The translations under genes and the position numbers were made by a program. A stretch of DNA of 64,000 nucleotides from Excoecaria cochinchinensis. Its lineage: Eukaryota > Streptophyta > Magnoliopsida > Malpighiales > Euphorbiaceae. The first letter of the stretch is position 1. Each line of letters opens with the position of its first letter. Shown one piece after another: positions 1 through 11,372 of this stretch. The DNA is taken from positions 1,240,001-1,304,000 of the forward strand of contig CANTUQ010000159.1 in NCBI GenBank assembly GCA_947683425.1. The letters are read 5' to 3'. The notes under the pieces were generated by a model. The model worked only from the letters and a program-made list of their open reading frames with translations. It had not been told where the DNA came from and did not search any database.

Positions 1-391
1 GGCAACGCTGCGCGTCGCCAAATCGCGCCCAGCGCGCTGGGCGCCTGGGCGCCGGCGTGCTGGGCGCCTGGCGCCTGCGAGCTGGGCGCCAGCGCGCCTG
101 CGCGCTGCCGCAGGCGCGCTGCCGCGCCCGACATTCGCGGTCCGAAAAAATTTTTTATTTTTTTTTATTTTTTTTCTATTTTTTTAAATTTTAAATTGAC
201 TAAAAACACCATAATTTTAAGCCCCCATTTTTCAAAATTAATTTTTTAAATCTTTTTTTATTATTTTAATTTTTCACTCTAAAATGCAAATTTGACGAGA
301 AAATCATCACTTTTAACCTTTTAAGCCTGTGAAGGCAATTATCATCATTGGGTAACTTCGATCTAGGCTGACTCAGGACCCGGTGTCTACA
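1..391 (-). mobile_element. Element E: LTR tip, same family as B, cut by the window edge
   Basis: Read on the minus strand from 391, this begins TGTAGACACCGGGTCCTGAG and follows the first ~390 bp of element B's LTR (46457 and 55745) closely, including the poly-A/T tract and the GC-rich island (1-145). It sits directly against protease-coding sequence of element D, so it inserted into D. The rest, including whether this is a solo LTR or a whole element, lies left of the window. The duplicated target would be CCCGA (392-396), which cannot be confirmed here. Confidence 0.85.
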
Positions 392-815
392 CCCGATCAT
401 CTGGAGTCTTCAGAGTCACTCTCTTTCTTTTACAGTCAACAGTGGCATGATGAGTAGACAACCAGTCCACACCTAAAATCACATCAAACTCTCGGAAGGG
501 GAGGTCAATTAAATTAGCCAAGAACACAAAACCCTAGGCACTAACTGGACAATCTCTATAAGCCTTGTTTACTACTACATTATGGCCCAAAGGATTATTC
601 ACTAAGATATCCTTGTCTAACAAACAATCATGCAATCCCTTATCCCATCCAATATTAGTGCTAATATAGGAATGTGTGGAACCAAGATCAATCAAAGCAT
701 AAACTGAATGAGAGAATAAGGAGAATTTACCAACTATGATGTTTGGTGCATCCACCTGCTCTCGGGCTCTGACTGCATGTGGCATGACCCTGAGGTGGCT
801 GTACTGAAGGGCCAA
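392..815 (-). pseudogene. Element D retropepsin (aspartic protease), broken
   Basis: The minus-strand translation contains a retropepsin-like core ALIDLGSTHSYIS (about 655-705) and, further on, a stretch ending near DVILGVDWLSTHHATVDC (about 400-470), the typical C-terminal part of a chromovirus protease. In retropepsins the catalytic motif is D-S/T-G; here the residue after Asp is Leu, then Gly. The frame is closed by a stop near 534-536, and the coding sequence is cut off at 391 by LTR E. The enzyme would process Gag-Pol in the virus-like particle. It is inactive in this copy. Confidence 0.75.
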
Positions 816-1934
816 AAGCTATCTGTGGAGGAGCTGCTCCCCTACCACAACCTCTCTGAGGAGTTGAACCTGCATCTGGAGCTCGTGATGCTGCTGTGGA
901 TGGCTGTGCCTCAGGACAATCTCTAATCTGATGGTCTCTAGACCCACATCTGAAGCAGGCTCTAGTCCGAAATCTGCACTCTCTAGGATGGAACTTCTTA
1001 CAATATGCACACAGCGGTGTAGACTCACGGCCTCTACCCCTAGGTGCACTGGCTACTGAAGTAACTGGGAAACTGCTACCCGCTAGATTGTTTTGAGTAG
1101 TAGCAGGTGCTGCTGGTGTAAGACTCCATGACTAAGGAGGCCCTTTGGACTTCTTACCCTAACTGGCTGCACCTAAAGACTGACCTGGTTTTCTTTTTTG
1201 CCCAAAATGGGACTGTCTGTCGGCCTCATCTGACATAATAATCACTACTCTAATAGCTGCTTCAACCAAATACCTCATATCCATCTGTTTCTGAGAACCC
1301 AAAGCCAATCTAATATTATTATGCAGACCTCTCTCAAATCTGTGGCATAACTTCTGCTCAGTCATGGATTCATCCTCCAAGTAGGCACTAAGCCTCTCAA
1401 ATTCTCTCTCGTACTCAGCAACTAACTGATTCCCCTGTCTAAGCCTCCAAAAGGCATCTTGTATAGCATATTTATACTCTAAACCAATATATTTCTTCTC
1501 AAACTGAGACAAGAAAAACTCCCAAGTAATCAGAGTAGCTGGGGTCTGCTTACTAACTGCACTCCACCATGTATAAGCCGGTCCCTGAAGCAAGGCTACT
1601 GCTCCCTATAGAATCTCATCTGGCTAACTCTGGGTGGTCTCAAACATTCTCTTCAACTTAAACAACCACTCCTCCGCTTGTACTGGAGTCAAGGGATCTC
1701 AACCATAAAAATCCTCAGCTCCCAGTCTCTTAAGCTGCTCCAATATCGATCTCCTTCTAGGTGGAGCTGGCTACTGATCAAGACCATGAGGTTGCGCTTG
1801 CTGAGCATGCATATGTTGCTGGAAGAAATTTACCATCATAGCGATAAATCGGGCTGTTGCGGAGGGGGAGGTGCAACTGGCGAAGTACCCTGCTGTTGTG
1901 GCGACTTCGACAGACCAAAACTAACAGATGCTGT
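816..1934 (-). pseudogene. Element D gag (capsid and nucleocapsid), broken
   Basis: The longest open piece (1159-1593) reads as the retrotransposon gag domain, with TWEFFLSQFEKKY and a downstream ERGLHNNIRLAL segment. A zinc knuckle CFRCGSRDHQIRDC (C-x2-C-x4-H-x4-C) lies at 916-957, followed by a linker into the protease. The N-terminal part next to C is rich in Gln and Pro (about 1836-1934). At least two in-frame stops lie near 1605-1635 and another near 1840. Gag would build the particle and bind RNA. The N-terminus of the same gene is at 12682-12728, separated by the C insertion. Confidence 0.8.
1930..1934. repeat. Target-site duplication of C, left copy
   Basis: GCTGT here pairs with GCTGC at 12682-12686 directly after the other end of C. 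One mismatch is consistent with an old insertion. Confidence 0.7.
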
Positions 1935-3082
1935 TGTGACGCGCGCCGAACCCAGCAAGGGCCCTCGCTTTGAATCCACTTTAGGATTCGAGGAATTGGT
2001 TTGCGTATTTCGATCATGGGCGCCATGAGACATCATCGGTGTATCCTTCCCAATAGAACATTGGGGAGGACGACCTAGTCTAATGACACCTAAAGGCACC
2101 TTTGAGGCATTTGGAGTCGCCACCCAATTTGAAAGAAATTGGGAAAATGTCTCTCACCTCTAACGGTCTAAACCAGAGATATGGTGTCCGGAACTTCCCT
2201 CTTATTTATGCTTCGGTTAATTATAAATGGGTTTTTAACCTCTTAAAATTATATCTCTCATCTCATGCAATCGATGCATTTAAATTAAATAGCGCATTCC
2301 AAGCATACGAAAGCGATAAAAGGAAAGCGATAAATGAAAGCGATGAACACACAAGCACACAATTACAAGAGAAATAGGGCCGGAATACAACCCCAATAAA
2401 AGGAGATTAAAAATATAAATGGGGACGGAATACAATCCCCAAAAATGAATAAAGTTGCCCCAAAGTTAATTATAGGGGCCCAAGATGAAAGAACATAAAT
2501 TTAAACACTCACCCAAAAATGAAATAAAAAAGACATACATAAATCGGGACATTATTTTAGGAACATTGGTTCCTTCGCACTTGTTCGAAATTTAGGAACA
2601 TTGGTTCCTTCGTATTAATTTAAAGAGGGCTCGAAGAGTAGTTTTGATTGTTTGAATGAAAACCGGGATGAGTGATCCCATTTTGGAGAAAATTGACTCT
2701 TCGTTTTAATTGTGATAATTTTATTGTTGGGCTAAAACAAGGGACATTGGTCCCACTTTTATTAATAAGACTCAATTTAATTGTAAAAGTATTTTTGTGA
2801 CTTTTTATCTCACGCATGCATAAATAAAATAAATACTTACAAATAAACACGTAACACATCAAGGGGAGTTGAAAGGATCTCACCAAATCAGAGTGTCCGT
2901 ACACGCATCGCGACCCATTCGGGGAGTCGCGGGGCGCTCACATAGCCCGACTCAAATTAAAACTCATACAAAAATCAACACCAAAAAGAATATTAGTAAC
3001 AACTCAAAAAATTAATCAAATGAAGACAATATAATGACAATAATAAAATCATAACAAATAATCATGGTATGGCGACAACAAC

Positions 3083-3084
3083 AA

Positions 3085-3181
<97 letters not shown>

Positions 3182-3321
3182 GTAGTAGTAGTAACTGATG
3201 CATCCGATAAAATCATTAAGAACAATAACCATATAATGGTAATAATAAAACATATGATAAGGATAAAAATGATAACAGGATGCTAATGGCAACCACTATA
3301 ATAATAATAATAATAATAATG

Positions 3322-3373
<52 letters not shown>
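3083..3373. repeat. AAT/TAA microsatellites inside the C 3' LTR
   Basis: Two long (AAT)n runs, about 3083-3180 and 3297-3373, separated by about 115 bp of imperfect sequence. The matching part of the other LTR begins exactly at the right edge of the second run, so the deletion in the 5' LTR ended at this microsatellite. Poly-Leu and poly-Tyr frames across it are not genes. Confidence 0.9.
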
Positions 3374-3375
<2 letters not shown>

Positions 3376-4145
3376 TGTCAACAGAATGATAATCACAAAA
3401 TATTAATGTAAAAAGATTAAACAATAATAGTAATAGTAATAATAATAATGGGATGGTGCCAGGAATCACAAGAAAAATGAATTAAAATCATGAACAGATT
3501 CCAACAGTAACTAATTTGAAGAAAATATTAGACAAATATCATGATATTAATAGCAAAAATGGAAAAATATTCACAACCATAAATAATATACAAATAAATA
3601 AATAAAAATAATCCAAGTGTTTACCCTCAGAAATTTTATAGATTGAAGAAAGCGGTGTCTTGATCCGTCTCCCTTGTCGATTTTTGCGGTGATAGGCGAA
3701 AAATAAAAAACGTAAACTTTGTATTTTTGAATAAACTAACTCGAAAAAATATTTTTTGTGGGATGAAAAAAGCAAAGAAAATTGATTTTTCTTGCTCAAA
3801 TCAGACCCATGATTAAATATTTTTAGAGTAACAAAGATTAAAACTTGAGAAGAAAACTTAAGAATTTTTGAAGAAATTTTTGAAGAAGAAAATGTTTCCT
3901 GGAGAGTAAAAGAAAAAAGTTAGAGAGCAAAACTCAAAAGAACTCCTCTTGAAAAAAAATAGTTGCCATCCTTTCAAAATGAGGGGAAAATCCTCTTTAA
4001 TTCTTGCCTTGGCCCAGAAAGGCAAAGGACAAGAATAGCTTTTATTTTTAGTTAATCCAAAATAGCATAAAATGGTGAAACAAACGGAAAAATTAGACTG
4101 AAAAGAACAGACTGAAAAAAAAAACAGGAGCAGGCGACCAAAAGC

Positions 4146-4437
4146 AGTCATGCGGAGAGGGAAGAGCGCGCGCGGCAGCCTGCTGCGCGCGTGGTGCCCC
4201 TGCACCGCGCGCGGCAGACTGCTGCGTGCGCAGGGGCGCGCGAGGCGCCTGCCTCGCCCGCAGGGGGGCCGTGCGGTCCCCCTGCCTCGCGCGCAGGGGG
4301 GCGCCCGATCCCCCTGCCTCGCACGCAGGGGGGCGCGCGGTGCCCCCCGGACCGCGCGCAGGGGGGACGCGCAGTCCCCCTGCCTCGCGCGGTCCCCCTG
4401 CGCGCTGGCAGGCAGCCCCGCGCTGCCGCAGGTGGCA
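4146..4437. repeat. GC-rich hairpin array in the C 3' LTR
   Basis: Tandem, imperfect copies of a unit built on CCCCCTGC...GCAGGGGG, with CTCGCGC-type loops; each unit could fold into a strong GC stem. The same array, with different copies and spacing, is at 12150-12440 in the other LTR. It begins about 225 bp from the LTR head, next to an A/T homopolymer. Confidence 0.85.
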
Positions 4438-4660
4438 ACCGTGATTTTTTTTTTTTAATAAAACTTTGACACAAAATTAATATATTTTTTTACCCCATTT
4501 TAATTTTTTTTTATTTCTAAAATATATTTTTAATTATTTTCCGAAAAACACACCTTTGACAAGGGAACGATCGATTCTCACCTTTTTTGCCGAAAATCGG
4601 TCTTTTATTTCATCATCGGGTAATCTTGATCTTTGACCGCCTCGGGACCCGGTGTCTACA

Positions 4661-4680
4661 GTTGCCCCCAATTTTAGGGA
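4661..4680 (-). promoter_or_regulatory. Element C polypurine tract
   Basis: Directly inside the 3' LTR; read on the minus strand it is AAATTGGGGGCAAC abutting TGTAGA. A (44851-44866) and B (55731-55744) carry nearly the same sequence at the same place. It primes plus-strand DNA synthesis. Confidence 0.85.
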
Positions 4681-4759
4681 ACTTAGAATTTAGGTTCCTA
4701 AGTGAGCCAAAATTCAGGAAAGAAGGGAAGAGACGCGTACCTGAGGCGGTCGCTTTTCC

Positions 4760-5515
4760 GAACTTGGTCCTGCCGGCTTGTCGACGTTACGGGACTATTA
4801 TTGGTCACGTGATTGATAAACGTTAGCTTGTCGACGTGTGAAACCGCGGCTGAACGACTGATGAACACCAGCTTGTCGATGTGTCTAGACGTCAGACTTT
4901 GTAGAACGTGATTGATGAAACACTAGCTTGTCGGTGATTGAAACCACGACTGAGCGACTGATAAACACCAGCTTGTCGGTGTGTGAAGGCGCTAGACTTT
5001 GAAGGACGTGATTGATGAAACACCTGCTTGTCGGTGTGTGAAACCACGGCTGAGCGACTGATAAACACCTGCTTGTCGGTGTGTAAAGGCGCCAGACTTT
5101 GGAGGACGTGATTGATGAAACACCAGCTTGTCGGTGTGTGAAACCACGGCTGAGCGACTGATAAACACCTGCTTGTCGGTGTGTGAAGGCGCCAGACTTT
5201 GGAGGACGTGATTGATGAAATACCAGCTTGTCGGTGTGTGAAACCACGGCTGAGCAACTGATAAACACCTGCTTGTCGGTGTGTAAAGGCGCTAGACTTT
5301 GGAGGACGTGATTGATGAAACACCAGCTTGTCGGTGTGTGAAACCACAGGTGAGCGACTAATAAACACCTGCTTGTCGGTGTGTAAAGGCTCCAGACTTT
5401 GGAGGACGTGATTGATGAAACACCAGCTTGTCGGTGTGTGAAATCACGGCTGAGCGACTGATAAACACCTGCTTGTCGGTGTGTGAAGACGCCAGGCTTT
5501 CCTGAGGAATCAAAA
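4760..5515 (-). repeat. 100-bp tandem repeat array in the C 3' untranslated region
   Basis: The landmark ACGTGATTGATGAAA recurs at 4906, 5006, 5106, 5206, 5306 and 5406, an exact 100-bp period, with degenerate copies to the left. Each unit has two ~50-bp half-units sharing GCTTGTCGGTGTGTGAA, one followed by an ACCACGGCTGAGCG spacer and the other by a GGCGCCAGACTTTGG spacer. The array lies between integrase and the 3' LTR, a position where tandem repeats are known in Tat elements. Long frames read through it only because the repeat lacks stops. Confidence 0.95.
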
Positions 5516-6392
5516 GAAATTTGTATGCAAGGGTAAGTTATGCATGTGCATGCACATATGTTATGCAGGATGTAGGTGACACCATTCATTTGAGTGGCCC
5601 AGGGGTCGGGGTGCAATAACTTTTACTGAAGCGACTCGTGGCTTCGCTTGGTCAATTATATCCCCGAGGGCCTGAAGGCGTTGTCCTGATTTAGGGACTC
5701 TGACTCATAATTTTCAGGGAGAACTGTCTGATGTGCGTCTCTGCTTGAAAGGGGTTGCCCGAGATAATGCCGCCTTATCGCTCCAAGCGTCGTACGTCAT
5801 TGTTTTAAAGGTAATGCGTCCCTTGTGGATTTTCACACTAGCTTTTCTTAGCGGGAAATGCGTCCTTGTCGGATTTTCACATAACCCTGTGCCTTATTTT
5901 TTTCCTGGAATGGACCCAATCCAAGCCAGCGGCTTTTATTAATTTCATTTTTTTATAGGGCAGACTGCCTGTTCCCAGGTTTTCACCCTGCCATTTGGCC
6001 TAACTTTTGCTTAAAGAGCCAGTCACGGTTTTCATATCTAACGGCCTCTTTTTTTTTTTTTAAGGATAAAGTTTATGTCGGTTGCACGGATAAATTGTGC
6101 TCATTCGAATTGGGGAGTGACATATTATTTATTCAAGAGGAACTATGGACATTTATCGAACAAGACGACTACTCTGAGTGCATAATTGCATACAGGTACA
6201 TTTTTCTTGTGTGATTTCATTACACATGATCATTATTTAACATTAGGCCCAAGATACCAGACCACATCTAATCTCGAGATAGATTCCGAAGGCATCACAA
6301 CTCCTGTTATCAATCAGCCCTCTCGGGTTTTCTTGATTGAACATTTTCTCTCTTTTCTTTTGTCTTATTTTATTTTGCATTTTTCCTAGCCC
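5516..6392 (-). other. Element C 3' untranslated region between integrase and the repeat array
   Basis: No coding sequence. Read on the minus strand it carries the noncoding blocks also present in A and B downstream of pol. These are repeated GTGAAAACC/GTGAAAATCC motifs, a poly-A/T run near 6050, and the phrase about the AGCCGCTGGATTGGGT segment near 5915-5935. Their preservation across three families suggests a cis-acting role, but none is established here. Confidence 0.7.
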
Positions 6393-9300
6393 TTAGCCAT
6401 GGAACCTCTTCAATCTGTCGATGTTGACCGGCTCCTTGAACTCATTTCCATCGCTATCTGTCAAAATTGCGGCCCCTTTAGACAAAAGCTTCTTCAGAAT
6501 GAAGGGTCCTTCCCAAGTTGGCCTAAACTTGCCCCAAAAGTCGGGAACCCCAGGCCTCATTTGCTTGAAGACTAGGTCTCCTTCCTTTAACAGGTGCTTC
6601 CTTACTTTCTTCCCAAATGAGCGAGCTAATCTCTTCTGGAAGATCTGATTGTGGTAGTATGCTCGCATCCTATCTTCGTCCAATAGGTTCAACTGTAGTA
6701 GTCGCTGCTGGGCCCATTCGGCTTCTGGTAGCTGAGTTTCTATTACCACCCTCAATGACTGGAGTTCTATTTCTATCGGTAGGACTGCTTCCATCCCGTA
6801 AACCAAGGAGAAAGGGGTAGCCCCTGTAGACGTTCTGGCAGTGGTCCTGTAGCCCCAAAGTGCAAATGGCAATTTCTCTGCCCAGTCTTTATAGGTTCGC
6901 ACCATCTTAGCCAGTATCCTTTTAATGTTCTTATTAGCCGCCTTGACTGCTCCATTAGCCTGCGGTCGGTATGGAGAAGACTTATGGTGTTGAATGCCGT
7001 ATCTCTTGAGCATCTGTTTAGTCTCGGCTTGGAATTGTACCCCATTGTCCGACACAATGTGATGCGGGAGCCCATACCTACAAATCAGATGTCGCTCAAT
7101 GAATCTGGCCATCTCCCGGGCGCCCAACTTCTTGAAAGATTCAGCCTCGACCCACTTGGTGAAATAATCGATAGCGACCACAATAAATCGGTGTCCGTTG
7201 GAGGCTGTCGGGTGTATTTCTCCTATAATGTCAATTCCCCATGCGGCGAACGGCCATGGAGACGTCAGGTTACACAACTCTGAAACGGGGAGGTGCCTCA
7301 GATTAGTATACTGTTGGCATAGTTAGCACTGTTTCACATACCTAGAGTAATCTGTATCCATTGTCAACCAGAAAAACCCCTGCCGCATGATTTTCTTTGC
7401 TAGGGCTAGACCATTCATGTGGGCCCCACAAACACCTGCATGGGTCTCCTCCATAACCTTTTTGGCTTCTTTGTCATCTAAGCACCTTAGCTGTATGCCG
7501 TCGGCTTGTCTCTTGAACAGCACGCCGTCCACGCTGATGAACTGAGTGGACAGCTTACGAATCATCCTTTAGTCTTTTTCAGTGGCCTCTTCTGGGAATA
7601 TCGACCCTTCCAAATAATTCTTGACATCATAGTACCATGGCTTCCCATCCGTAGCCTCAACATCCCCGACTTGCTCGGTCTCAAAGTATGGCTTGTCTTA
7701 ACTAGAAATGAGCACAGGCCTCAGGGTTATTCCTTCAGGGTTGTCCCACATGGATACCAGGGTGGTTAAGGCGTCTGCCAATTGGTTCTCATCTCGGGGC
7801 ACGTAGTTAAAGGTGCAGATTTCAAACTGGCCACTTAGTTCTTTTAAACACCTCACATATGGCAACAGCCGCTCTTCCTTAACGGTCCATTCACCCCTGA
7901 CTTGGTAGATTACTAAGGATGAGTCCCCGAAGACCTCTACTACTTTTTCCCCCACGGCTGAGAGCGCTTTTAACCCAAAGATGCAGGCTTCATACTCAGC
8001 CTCGTTATTGGTGGCTTTGTACCTTAGTTTCTTAGCTAAGGGAAGCTTCTCTCCGTCTGGGGTTACCAGAATTACTCCCGTCCCAGCTCCCTTATTGTTT
8101 ACTACCCCATCGAAATAAATCTGCCACTTCTGTACGGTGATGGCCACCACATGTTCGTCGGGGAATTCATACTCTAGCTGGTCTCCTTCAATTGGATGGT
8201 CGGCAAGAAACTCCGCAACTGCTCGACCTTTGATGGTCTTTCTCGTGTCATACTCCACATCAAATTCCTGTAGCAGTATTAGCCATCTTCCCATTTTTCC
8301 TAACAATGAGGGTGCTTCCTGAAGGTAACGGAGAGGGTTCTGTTTAGCGACTGCCTGCACTTTATAAGAGTGGAAATAGTGTCTAAGTTTCTTTGACGCC
8401 CAGATCACGGCCAGACAAATCTTCTCCACTTCGACGTACTTAGCTTCATGAGGGAGGAATTTCTTGCTGAGGTACTAAACTGCGAATTCAACCCCAAACT
8501 CATCCTCTTGGGCCATCATTGCACCCACAGAATTCTCCCCTATTGCTAAGTAAAGGATCAATGGCTTTACAGGTCGTGGGGGCCGTAGAACTGGGGGATT
8601 CAGAAGGTAGTCCTTAATGATCTCAAAAGCCTTCTGGCAGTCATCATTCCACCGAACCGGCTGATTCTTTCGAAGAAGCTTGAAGATAGGCTCACATACC
8701 GAGGCTAGTTTAGCTATGAACCGGTTAATGTACTAAAGCTTTCCTAGGAAGCTCCTAACCTCTTTTTCTTTCTTGGGGGCTGGCATTTCTCTAATTGCCT
8801 TGATTTTATTAGGGTCCACTTCTATTCCCCTTTGGCTTACCACATGGCCTAGTAACTTACCAGAGGTAACTCCGAAAATGCACTTCTTAGGATTGAGGCA
8901 AAGGCTATACTTGTCAATCCTCTGAAAGAACTTCTCCAAGGCCTCGAAGTGCCCTTCTCGAGTTGCCGACTTGATCATCATATCATCGACATACACTTAA
9001 ACCTCCTTGTGAATCAAGTCATCCAAGATCTTAGTAGCCATCCTTTGGTACGTTGCCCCAGCATTCTTCAACCCAAAAGGCATCACTCAGTAGGCAAATG
9101 TCCCCCATTCTGTGATAAAAGCTGTCTTGATTCGATCCACAATCCTATTAAGGATTTGGTTGTACCCCGCGTACCCGTCCACAAAGCTGTACATCATACA
9201 AGCGGCCGCGCTATCCACCAGTACATCAATATGGGGTAGGGGAAAGCCATCTTTCGGGCAGGCTTTATTCAGGTCTCGGTAGTCAACACATACTCGGACC

Positions 9301-9983
9301 TTCCCATCCTTCTTGGCTACGGGGACAACGTTAGCTAACCACGTTGGGTACTGGACCTCTACCAGAAACTTGGCTTCGATCTGTTTGTGCACCTCCTCCT
9401 TTACCTTCTCTGCCCATTCTGGTCTCAGCCTCCTGAGCTTCTGCTTGACTGGCTTGCACTCTGGATAGGTTGGAATGGCGTGTTCGGCAACTGCCCGATC
9501 AATCCCTGGCATATCCTCATAGGTCCAGGCGAAGACTCTTTCATATTTTTTCAGAATTCTCTCGAATTTTATCCTCTCCTCAGGAGTCACATCGGATGCT
9601 ATCAAAATTTCTTTCGGATTTTTCGAAGTCCCGAGATTAAATGAGGTAGTATTGGTTGAGTTAATGTCAAATATAAATGATTTATGCTCGTGATCATGCG
9701 TAATGAAATCATGAGAAACATCGCACAAGTAAGCAAAGTCATTCATATTATTAAAATACTCAGAATTACAGACAGAATTGTCAAATAGTTCGGGAATAAA
9801 AAGTACATCAGAAAAGTTGTCATTGATGTCTTCCACTGGCGCCGATGCTGAGGTCGATGGCCCGTCGTCTTGATTGTTGGCTATCTTCAAGCTCTTCAAT
9901 TCTGGCACTGCTGCTTCATCTTTGATCTTCTCCTTGCCCTTTGCCTGGGTAGCCAGCAAACTTTGCCTGGGTGCTGCAGTCAT
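6393..9983 (-). pseudogene. Element C pol: RT, RNase H, second RNase H, integrase
   Basis: One reading frame throughout, broken by seven in-frame stops (lowest coordinate 9087, 8997, 8733, 8475, 7698, 7569, 7323) and no frameshift. RT starts around 9600 and keeps the catalytic YVDD motif near 8985. The gypsy RNase H follows, to about 8230. Next is the Tat-type second RNase H (about 8130-7750), with FDG, NNEAEYEA, FGDSS and DENQLADA catalytic blocks. Integrase has the zinc-binding HAGVCGAH...C segment (about 7330-7460) and a core to 6900. The first two catalytic Asp are present, but the third residue, normally Glu, is Lys (codon 6942-6944). It also has the C-terminal GPF motif. Confidence 0.9.
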
Positions 9984-10674
9984 ACTGCCTCATGAACTCT
10001 TTCGTAAGCAGATCCCAATCTTCTTTTGACCTTCTGTCTAAACCGTGGTACCAATCCACCGTCGACCCCGTCAGACTAAGGCAAAAGTACTCCACCTTTT
10101 GCTTCTTGATGAGACCTGTGCCCTTCATGATTAAGGCATACTGCTTAAGATGGACTGAAGGGTCAGAAGTGCCATCGAACTTTGGTAGATCCGGCATCTT
10201 AAATCTCTGAGGCAACAGCTCTTCCTCACCTAAGTCTACATCTTCGGGGATAACCCCCTTTCCGACCGACAACATTCGCGCGATGCCCTCCATTCTTTCC
10301 TCCATCTTCCTCATCACATCATCCTCTAGCTTAGGAACTTTGTACCTCACAGCTTGAGGGACTACTAGCTCATCTTCCTCTTCCCCTAAGAAATCATCCC
10401 TCGGGTCCGGAATCCTTACCCTCTGTTGCTCAACTGGTGCCGCCACTCTAGGTTCAGTAACTGGCTGTGGCACTGTAGTAGTTGGTATAGTGGTCTCCAC
10501 AACAAGTGTTTCGACCGGGTCAACAGTTGGAGCTCCAGACGGTTGTCCGACGTGTGGTGTCATTTGGGCGACGAAGTTCCCCATCATGGCCAAGATCTTT
10601 CTTTCAAAATCTTCGAACCTCTTGTCCAAGTCCTGTGTTATTACAGCACCCGACTCTTGCGGTAATTCTGCCAT
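9973..10674 (-). pseudogene. Element C gag, C-terminally deleted
   Basis: I start it at the ATG 10674, because MAELPQE is shared with B's gag and aligns with A's MANPSNE. The conserved region KMPDLPKFDGTSDPSVHLK (about 10210-10150) and WYHGLDRRSKEDWDLL (about 10050) form the retrotransposon gag domain. After YDCST (about 9976) the match to A's gag stops and the pol linker begins in a different frame. The rest of gag and the protease are deleted. A 12-bp direct repeat, CTTTGCCTGGGT at 9939-9950 and 9961-9972, lies at the junction. Confidence 0.85.
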
Positions 10675-11372
10675 TACTAATCCAGAGGATTGTTCTGGAT
10701 AAGAGTCTGAGTTTCTATCCCAATCTGAACCCGATGCTGATGCCAAACTTGACGGCTCAACTACTTGATTTCTGACCAACCTCCCGCTAGGATCTCTGGA
10801 CCACTCAAATGGATCTATGATGGCTGAAAAAAATCCAATTCGTTAGCATGATGCATGGATGGCATTAAGAATGCATGGTCGTGTTGATGCAGCATCCACA
10901 ACCACATGCAAGCAAACAGACCCTTCCAACCTTATTTCTCCCGCACACGGGGCAATGTGGCCTCTTTCCTAGGTGGGCTTAGTCCATGGGTCAGCAGGGG
11001 ACCCTATGAACGCGCGAAGTGCACGGTGAAAAGCCGGCAGCATAACAGCTCTAGTCTAATGTACACGCGTATGAGTTTTGGCCATTACGTATTTGGACAA
11101 TTCAATCAAGTTAAGGTGGGCTCACCGGGGCATGAAAGCCTTTGATAAAAGATCACTTAACTTGCTTGATTCTGTTTAATACGTGACGGCCCATGTCACA
11201 AGCATCATTTTAAGGAGCATACCACCTAGTGGAAGTTTCTATTTGCCATTAGATGAGCTATAGTCAAGGTGATGAAACTTTTAGGGCTACCCAAGCGTGG
11301 TCCCTGCCAAAGAGTCTAACTCTTCATGAGCATAACGACCGATTGGGTCTCCATTTGATATACCATTTGATA
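10675..11372 (-). other. Element C leader, primer site lost
   Basis: Matches the 5' leaders of A (about 36160-36865) and B (about 49310-50000) on the minus strand, including the segment with GCTTGGGTAGCCC. It has a GT at 11363-11362 and a branch-point-like CTAAC followed by T7 and CAG (ending 10824), arranged like a 540-nt intron. The part nearest the LTR, with the tRNA-Arg primer site, is absent; the leader runs into LTR sequence at about 11373. Confidence 0.7.

Larger units (their letters stand above)
1935..4660 (-). repeat. Element C 3' LTR (complete, 2.7 kb)
   Basis: Plus-strand ends are TGTGACGCGCGCC on the left and GGTGTCTACA on the right. In element orientation it starts TGTAGACACCGGGTCCCGAG and ends GCGCGTCACA, like A and B. 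From 3373 to 4660 it matches the right-hand LTR (11373-12681). It holds AAT microsatellites, a GC-rich hairpin array (4146-4437) and a PBS-like copy at 2112-2122. The short open frames inside it are low-complexity by-products. Confidence 0.9.

Noticed and set aside
3012..3292. Poly-Leu and poly-Tyr open frames
   Set aside because: They only read through an AAT microsatellite inside LTR C.
4148..4474. Overlapping Arg/Pro/Ala-rich open frames on both strands, also at 12054-12477
   Set aside because: GC-rich hairpin arrays in LTR C open all frames. No domain, and the two LTR copies do not keep the frames.
4885..5616. Open frame of 243 codons on the minus strand
   Set aside because: It reads through the 100-bp tandem array; another frame over the same array is also open. 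There is no start context, and it lies in the 3' untranslated region of C.
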